NCBI GenBank assembly: GCA_017353855.1
Contig: JAFMSA010000347.1
Coordinates: 1-5,301 of the forward strand
DNA from: Alphaproteobacteria bacterium
GTDB lineage: Bacteria; Pseudomonadota; Alphaproteobacteria; ATCC43930; CGMCC-115725
Direction: 5' to 3'
DNA length: 5,301 nt
Below, piece by piece: positions 1 to 5,301 of this stretch (its first letter is position 1; each line of letters begins with the position of its first letter). A program made the position numbers and the translations under genes. The notes beneath the pieces are model-generated. The model had not been told where the DNA came from. It saw only the letters and a program-made list of their open reading frames with translations, and did not search any database.

Positions 1-2
1 CA

Positions 3-1058
<1,056 letters not shown>

Positions 1059-1130
1059 GCCGCCGCCGGACGTCATTACAATTGCTGATCTAGGGGAAGG
1101 AGCGGGACTCTTGCCATGGCCGGGTTCACG

Positions 1131-1138
1131 GGAGGAGG
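1131..1138 (+). promoter_or_regulatory. Shine-Dalgarno of the alcohol dehydrogenase
   Basis: GGAGGAGG contains two overlapping copies of GGAGG. The second ends six bases before the ATG at 1145, which is near-ideal spacing and fixes that ATG as the start. An ATG at 1140 lies in another frame and is too close to the site. In the 86 bases between recA and this gene I see neither a clear terminator hairpin with a T-run nor a clear -35/-10 pair, so read-through from recA cannot be excluded. Confidence 0.75.
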
Positions 1139-1144
1139 GATGAT

Positions 1145-2242
1145 ATGCGCGCCGCCGTTTTGACCGAAATCAACCAGCCACTGCAGATCCTCGATCTCGA
1201 GCAGGAGCCGCCGCGAGCCGGCGAGGTTCGTGTGCAAGTCAAGGCGGCTGGTGTGTGCATGAGCGACTGGCACATTATGAACGGCGATTGGCCGTTGCCC
1301 CTGCCCATGGTGCTCGGGCACGAGGCCGCCGGTATCGTCATCGAGAACGGGCCTGGGATCAGCCATGTCGAGCCCGGCGACCACGTGATCTTCTCGTTCC
1401 GGCCGCATTGTGGCCGGTGCCGCTACTGCTCCTCCGGGCAGACGGTGCTATGCATCGGGCATAACGACACACCACGGTGGCGGATGCATGACGGCACGTC
1501 GCGGGTCAAGCTAAATGGCGAGCCCGTCAATCAGATGGCGCGGATCGGCACGTTCTCGGAGGAAGTCGTCTGCCCTTCGGAGCAGGTCATCAAAATTCGG
1601 AAGGACCTGCCGTTCGCTCACGCGGCAATCATAGGATGCAGCGTCGCTACCGGCATCGGGGCCGTCATTCGTCACGCCCGGGTTCCTGCGGGCTCGAGCG
1701 TACTCGTGATCGGGTGCGGCGGTGTCGGGCTAAATGTTGTGCAAGGCGCGCGGCTGGCCGGGGCCAGCCCGATCATTGCCTGCGATTTGCGCGACAACAA
1801 GCTCGACTACGCGCGGGCGTTTGGTGCGACGCAGACGATCAATGCGAATTCCGGGGACGTCGTCGAACGGGTGCGGGAGATGACGGACGGCCTCGGCGTC
1901 GACACGGCTTTCGACGCCATCGGCAGCGAAAGGACGGCGTTACAGGTGGTCGATGCCGTCGCACCCGGCGGGCGGGCGGTTCTGGTCGGCATCCCGGCCT
2001 TTGCCACCCGGGCGCCGGTCAGCCCTTCTCAGCTCGTGTACGGCGAAAAGGTCATCAGCGGCACGTACTATGGCTCGGTGCGGCCGAATATCGATTTCCC
2101 GATTCTGGCCGACCTCGATCTCGAAAGGAAAATCAACCTCGATGACCTGATCAGCCGGACCTACAGGTTCGACGAGATCAACGAGGGCTTTCGGTTGATG
2201 CTGGCGGGTGACGTCGCACGCGGGGTCGTCCTGTTTGAATAG
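1145..2242 (+). CDS. Zinc-dependent medium-chain alcohol dehydrogenase (class III-like)
   Basis: A 365-aa cytosolic NAD(P)-dependent oxidoreductase of the zinc MDR superfamily, expected to interconvert an alcohol and an aldehyde; the substrate cannot be read from the sequence. The N-terminal GroES-like catalytic domain has the predicted catalytic zinc ligands Cys38 (GVCMSDWH), His59 (GHEAAG) and Cys165 (GCSVATG). The structural zinc lobe has Cys89, Cys92, Cys95 and Cys103 (CGRCRYC...C). The Rossmann domain carries GCGGVG (190-195), and Asp214 at the end of the second beta strand favours NAD over NADP. The C-terminal ISRTYRFDEINEGF segment is typical of the family. Length and all key residues are intact. 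The overall pattern, including GTFSE near 135 and YGEKVISGTYYGS near 299, recalls FrmA/AdhC-like enzymes and the Rxyl_3153-type NDMA-dependent group. I cannot choose between these subfamilies. It lies 86 bases after recA on the same strand, with no evident pathway link. Confidence 0.93.
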   Translation: MRAAVLTEINQPLQILDLEQEPPRAGEVRVQVKAAGVCMSDWHIMNGDWPLPLPMVLGHEAAGIVIENGPGISHVEPGDHVIFSFRPHCGRCRYCSSGQTVLCIGHNDTPRWRMHDGTSRVKLNGEPVNQMARIGTFSEEVVCPSEQVIKIRKDLPFAHAAIIGCSVATGIGAVIRHARVPAGSSVLVIGCGGVGLNVVQGARLAGASPIIACDLRDNKLDYARAFGATQTINANSGDVVERVREMTDGLGVDTAFDAIGSERTALQVVDAVAPGGRAVLVGIPAFATRAPVSPSQLVYGEKVISGTYYGSVRPNIDFPILADLDLERKINLDDLISRTYRFDEINEGFRLMLAGDVARGVVLFE

Positions 2243-2278
2243 TGAGTCCGCAACGCCATCGCGGTCGGCTGGTGCGCG

Positions 2279-2288
2279 CGCCATGGCG
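2279..2288. repeat. Perfect 10-bp palindrome between alcohol dehydrogenase and tRNA-Phe
   Basis: CGCCATGGCG is its own reverse complement, and its right arm also pairs with CGCCAT at 2254-2259. No T-run follows, so it is a poor intrinsic terminator. It might be a protein binding site or simply chance in GC-rich DNA. It is the only notable structure in the 118 bases between the dehydrogenase stop and the tRNA apart from the tRNA promoter. Confidence 0.3.
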
Positions 2289-2315
2289 AGCAGTATCAGC
2301 CCTCGAACCCTCAGC

Positions 2316-2345
2316 TGGACAGGATCACCGCGCTTCCTCTATAAG
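2316..2345 (+). promoter_or_regulatory. Sigma70-type promoter for tRNA-Phe
   Basis: A -35 element TGGACA (2316-2321, 5 of 6 to TTGACA) and a -10 element TATAAG (2340-2345, 5 of 6 to TATAAT) are separated by 18 bases. Transcription would start near 2351-2353, leaving a 5' leader of roughly ten bases before the mature tRNA at 2361. This is a usual layout for a singly transcribed tRNA gene. The match is read by eye; no start site has been mapped. Confidence 0.65.
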
Positions 2346-2360
2346 CGGCCACTGTCGCGG

Positions 2361-2421
<61 letters not shown>

Positions 2422-2436
<15 letters not shown>

Positions 2437-2572
2437 CCCCACTCTTCATCGGAGAGCGACGGATTGCCGATGGTAAGGGGGATGTAGGCGGGAACCTCCT
2501 CGCGGTGGCGGAAATCCCAGCTTTCATATGTCCATGATCTGGAAGCTCTTCCCATCGGTTAGCCCAGGGGCG
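2422..2572. repeat. 11-bp inverted repeat linking tRNA-Phe 3' end to the downstream spacer
   Basis: CGCCCCTGGGC (2422-2432, the 3' side of the T stem plus the 3' acceptor strand) has an exact reverse complement, GCCCAGGGGCG, at 2562-2572. The match does not extend on either side. The downstream copy therefore also repeats the tRNA 5' acceptor strand GCCCAGG. It may be a relic of DNA exchange at the tRNA, a structure in a long precursor transcript, or chance. It is inverted, so it is not an att direct repeat. Confidence 0.5.
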
Positions 2573-2773
2573 AGCCCGTATCTTCGGCCACTCCTTAACT
2601 AACGCGCGTCTTTCACTAGCGGCTGCCGCTGGTCGAGATGTCACGTCTAGACTCAGAGCGAACCGTTGGTATCAAAGACGCGAATGTGCGTCCAAGGAAC
2701 AACTGTTCGTTGATGGGATCGAACCATCCGACGTTGCTTATTCCGCATGCGATGCAGCCCATCCGGAGTTGCC
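2437..2773. other. Gene-free spacer between tRNA-Phe and the dioxygenase gene
   Basis: About 340 bases without a convincing gene on either strand. Open frames here are short, overlap the tRNA or the start of the next gene, and lack good ribosome binding sites. Contents seen: the inverted tRNA-end copy at 2562-2572, a GGGC/GCCC mini-hairpin at 2568-2577, and an odd palindrome AGCGGC-T-GCCGCT at 2618-2630 that could be an operator half-site pair or a small 5-bp hairpin. A promoter for the downstream gene should lie here, but I find only a weak TTGATG (2710-2715) with no good -10 partner. No integrase, transposase remnant or T-rich terminator is recognisable. Confidence 0.6.
2763..2767 (+). promoter_or_regulatory. 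Ribosome binding site that decides the dioxygenase start
   Basis: CGGAG ends six bases before the ATG at 2774, while the upstream in-frame ATG at 2747 has no purine-rich sequence at the right distance. This favours 2774 as the translation start and shortens the protein by nine residues. Confidence 0.55.
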
Positions 2774-5029
2774 ATGTCGTTGATCGGTACCGCTCTCCTT
2801 AACAGCCTTCGCTCCGTAGAGCGGCCTGGCGATTTTTGCGTCGGCGGGACTCGAGAGATCTTCATGCCGATGGTCGACGTCGATGGTGTGGGCAGGATCG
2901 CCTTTCCGCTCCTACCCGTCCAAGCTGAGCGGCTCGTCGCGATTGCCCAAGCAGCTCCTTATGGGCGAGGCGCGCAGACGGTGGTCGATCGTGAAGTCCG
3001 GAGAACCTGGCAGATTGATTCCGGCAAGGTACGGATCGGCGGGCGTTGTTGGGAGAAAACTCTGGCCGAACTCGTCACCGAAGCAGCTCTCGGGCTCGGC
3101 GTGGACGCACCGATTGAGGCCGACTTCTACAAGCTTCTCGTTTACGACGTCGGCAGCTACTTCGTCCATCACCGCGACACGGAGAAAGTTCCCGGCATGT
3201 TCGCGACGATGGTGCTCGCGCTACCTTCCACACACAGCGGCGGTGAATTGGTGATAAAGCATCTCGGCCGGGAGGAGATGCTCGACCTGTATCCGGAGGA
3301 ACCCTCGCAAATCGGTTTCGCGGCTTTTTATGCCGACTGCGTCCATGAAGTGCGCCCTGTTACCGCCGGGCATCGTGTAACCCTTGTCTACAATCTGCGC
3401 TTCCTCGGCGAGCAGCCTGTGATGAGGGCGCCTGATTACCGCGCGGAGCAGAAGCGGATCGTGGAGCTGCTACGGAGCTGGGCAGGCGCCGAGGGCGAAC
3501 CAGATAAGCTGGTCCTGCCCTTGGAGCATGCCTATACGCCGGCGGAACTATCTTTCAACGCCCTCAAGGGCGCCGATGCGGGGGTGGCGTCTGTGCTGGT
3601 CAAGGCTGCCGCAGAGGCGGATTGCGATGTGCACCTTGCTCTCGTGTCGATCGAGCAGAGCGGCATTGCCGAATATACTGGCTACTACGGCCGTCGCCGC
3701 TGGAGCCGATACGAGCTGGATGGCGAAGAATTCGAGGTGGGCGAGGTCGTCGATCAGGAGCTGATCCTGTCCGAGTGGCGACGTCCGGACGGGGGCAAGG
3801 CCGGGTTCAGCGACGTTCCGTTTAGTGAGGAGGAGCTGTGCCCCACCGATGCGTTCGAGAACCTGACGCCGGACGAGCAGTATTTCCATGAAGCGACGGG
3901 TAACGAGGGCGCATCCTTCGAGCGTACCTATCGCCGCGCCGGCCTTATATTGTGGCCGACCGCGCGGAGACTGGCCGTGCTGAACCGGGCCGGCCTAAGC
4001 ACGACGCTGCCGTATCTCGAAGATCTGACAGCGCGCTGGGAGACGAGCGAGTCAGCGATCCAGTCGCCGCTGTGGCGTGAGGCTGACGAGTTGTCGGGGC
4101 ACATGCTGCGCTCCTGGCCGCGTCAAACGTGGCGCGATTCGGGCAATACCGATGTCAGCCGGATGCTCGATTTGCAGGGCCGCCTCGGCAATGTCGCGCA
4201 GATCGATGCGTTCATCGCCGGGCTGTCCGCCGAAGGCGATTACGAGGCGCACGACAACGCGGCGATCATCCGGGCCGCGGCGCTCCTTCCGGCGCCGCGT
4301 GCGACGGACCTTCTGGTCCGGATTGTCAGACGTAGCGCCGCGGATCGACTGAGCGCCTGCGGGGATCTGCTGCTGCGTTGCGTTCCGGCGGACTTCGCGG
4401 GCGATGCGATCCAGATTGGCGCCGCTTTGATCGATGTCCTGCCGGGCGATCCGGCGGGGCCGGCTCCGCTCGATCCCCGAGTTCGCTTCGAGCCGGTGAG
4501 GTCGGGCTTCGTGGTCGATCTCCTGACGGCCACCGGCCGGATCGATGACGGGCTTGCGATGCGAGCGATCGAGCATCTGCTGGCTTGGCCGAAGAGATAC
4601 AAGATGGATGATGCGCTGGTCCCCGCCGCTCGGGCGTTTGCCGAGCGCGCGGAAAGCGTGGGGTGGCCGGCGGTCAATCGCCTCCGCAAAGTGGTTCTCG
4701 ACCACTTGCGCAAGCGCATCGCGATGCCGCTGGAAGCGCCGCGGGACTGGGCCCGGACTAATCCGCTCCAATGCGGATGCGCCGACTGCCGGGTGCTGGG
4801 CGCGTTTTTGGTTGCTTCCGACCAACAGCAATGGCGCCTGAAGGCGGCACAGGAGCGGAGAAGCCACGTAGAGGAGAGTGTCAAGGCTACGAAGTGCGAC
4901 CTCGACCTCTCAACGGAAAAGCGCGGCAGTCCCCACACGTTGGTTGCTGTCAAGAATCGGGCCAGCTACGAGCGATTGGCAAGCCAACGCCGGCACGATC
5001 TCGAGCATGTGGCCGCGTTGGGCGGCTGA
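2774..5029 (+). CDS. Large 2OG-Fe(II) dioxygenase-domain protein with unknown C-terminal region
   Basis: Numbering from the ATG at 2774 gives 751 aa; an ATG at 2747 would add nine residues without a good ribosome site. Residues about 115-210 form a prolyl-4-hydroxylase-like jelly-roll. Fe(II) ligands are His133-x-Asp135 (within YFVHHRDTEK) and His191 (FYADCVHEV). Arg201, ten residues after the distal His, fits the 2-oxoglutarate anchor, and GGEL (156-159) is the usual core strand. The active site therefore looks intact. Such enzymes couple decarboxylation of 2-oxoglutarate to oxidation of a substrate; here the substrate is unknown. The first 35 residues (ERPGDF...) look like a conserved entry segment. 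About 540 residues follow: a segment with GNEGASFERTYRRA (376-389), helical Leu/Ala-rich stretches (about 460-650) that could be HEAT-like, and a C-terminal CGCADC (667-672) with RGSPHTLV (717-724). I recall similar long proteins in bacteria and fungi, without known function. No signal peptide or membrane segment is seen. It is followed after 41 bases by another + strand gene. Confidence 0.9.
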   Translation: MSLIGTALLNSLRSVERPGDFCVGGTREIFMPMVDVDGVGRIAFPLLPVQAERLVAIAQAAPYGRGAQTVVDREVRRTWQIDSGKVRIGGRCWEKTLAELVTEAALGLGVDAPIEADFYKLLVYDVGSYFVHHRDTEKVPGMFATMVLALPSTHSGGELVIKHLGREEMLDLYPEEPSQIGFAAFYADCVHEVRPVTAGHRVTLVYNLRFLGEQPVMRAPDYRAEQKRIVELLRSWAGAEGEPDKLVLPLEHAYTPAELSFNALKGADAGVASVLVKAAAEADCDVHLALVSIEQSGIAEYTGYYGRRRWSRYELDGEEFEVGEVVDQELILSEWRRPDGGKAGFSDVPFSEEELCPTDAFENLTPDEQYFHEATGNEGASFERTYRRAGLILWPTARRLAVLNRAGLSTTLPYLEDLTARWETSESAIQSPLWREADELSGHMLRSWPRQTWRDSGNTDVSRMLDLQGRLGNVAQIDAFIAGLSAEGDYEAHDNAAIIRAAALLPAPRATDLLVRIVRRSAADRLSACGDLLLRCVPADFAGDAIQIGAALIDVLPGDPAGPAPLDPRVRFEPVRSGFVVDLLTATGRIDDGLAMRAIEHLLAWPKRYKMDDALVPAARAFAERAESVGWPAVNRLRKVVLDHLRKRIAMPLEAPRDWARTNPLQCGCADCRVLGAFLVASDQQQWRLKAAQERRSHVEESVKATKCDLDLSTEKRGSPHTLVAVKNRASYERLASQRRHDLEHVAALGG

Positions 5030-5040
5030 CGTTAGTATGA

Positions 5041-5073
5041 CGTTGCACCGTACAGTGAGTCGACCGTGCAATG
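5041..5073 (+). promoter_or_regulatory. Possible hairpin covering the start codon of the last gene
   Basis: CGTTGCAC (5041-5048) can pair with GTGCAATG (5066-5073) over eight positions, one of them a G-T wobble, around a 17-base loop. The right arm includes the ATG at 5071. In RNA this could limit initiation unless ribosomes finishing the upstream gene (stop at 5027-5029) open it. The core is only six perfect pairs, so chance is quite possible. Confidence 0.3.
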
Positions 5074-5301
5074 AGCCGGAAGAATCGGATACCGCTTGCC
5101 GACCGCATCGCCAAAGCTGCTGAAGTGACGCTCGCTGATCAGCATTTTGTGAGCGCGATCGACGTGTTCATTGGGATCGGGTGGCTTAGCCATGGAGTGG
5201 CGGATCGCTGGCGCCGTGGGCAAATGGATTGCCTCGAAGAGGGTCTCCAGGTCGATCCGCTGCGCATCCCGGAGGCGATGACGCTGTTCCAGTCTTGGGC
5301 G
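5071..5301 (+). CDS. Hypothetical protein, 3' end outside window (resembles N-terminus of DUF2293 proteins)
   Basis: An open frame of 77 codons runs from the ATG at 5071 off the window edge. The frame is closed upstream by TGA at 5056-5058 and contains no other start before 5071, so the ATG is the earliest possible start. The ribosome site is weak: GTGAG at 5055-5059, eleven bases upstream. The visible protein begins MSRKNRIPLADRIAKAAE and continues with FVSAIDVFIGIGWL (26-39), DRWRRGQMDCLEE (45-57) and RIPEAMTLFQSWA (65-77). This pattern is soluble, helical and basic, with no signal peptide. From memory it matches the N-terminal part of longer hypothetical proteins that end in a DUF2293 domain; the diagnostic region lies beyond the window. 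It starts 41 bases after the dioxygenase gene on the same strand, so the two may be co-transcribed. Confidence 0.7.
   Translation, partial: MSRKNRIPLADRIAKAAEVTLADQHFVSAIDVFIGIGWLSHGVADRWRRGQMDCLEEGLQVDPLRIPEAMTLFQSWA

Noticed and set aside
2437..2460. Small CTCT/AGAG hairpin just after the tRNA as a terminator
   Set aside because: The stem is only about four pairs and no T-run follows, so it does not qualify as an intrinsic terminator.
2653..2865. Minus-strand open frame of 70 codons over the dioxygenase 5' end
   Set aside because: Antisense to the conserved N-terminus of the dioxygenase and without recognisable motifs.
4052..4867. Long minus-strand open frame of 271 codons inside the dioxygenase gene
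   Set aside because: Arg/Pro/Gln-rich low-complexity translation antisense to a conserved coding region; typical of a GC-rich shadow frame.

Overview
The window reads as GC-rich alphaproteobacterial DNA. The RecA protein is of the alphaproteobacterial type, including a short leader before the 'MDK' segment, and the tRNA-Phe looks like the alphaproteobacterial form with an encoded CCA. I cannot fix the order or genus from the sequence alone. Every convincing gene lies on the + strand.

Left part (1-2242): an almost complete recA (recombinase and SOS co-protease; its first few codons probably lie upstream of the window) is followed after 86 bases by a complete zinc-dependent medium-chain alcohol dehydrogenase with a strong ribosome binding site. 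The two have no obvious functional link. I see no recX or alaS after recA, although alaS is a frequent neighbour in this class.

Middle (2243-2773): a good sigma70-type promoter (2316-2345) drives a complete tRNA-Phe(GAA) at 2361-2436. About 340 bases follow in which I see no convincing gene. This stretch does hold an exact 11-base inverted copy of the tRNA 3' acceptor/T-arm sequence, about 130 bases downstream.

Right part (2774-5301): a large protein (751 aa from the preferred start) has an N-terminal 2-oxoglutarate/Fe(II) dioxygenase domain with an intact HxD...H...R site. It also has a long uncharacterised C-terminal region ending in a Cys-rich CxCxxC motif. 41 bases later a second gene begins and runs off the window. 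Its 77 visible residues resemble, from memory, the N-terminal part of DUF2293-containing proteins. These two genes sit downstream of a tRNA, a common insertion site for accessory DNA, and are the most interesting part of the window. No integrase, IS element, CRISPR array or complete att duplication was seen.
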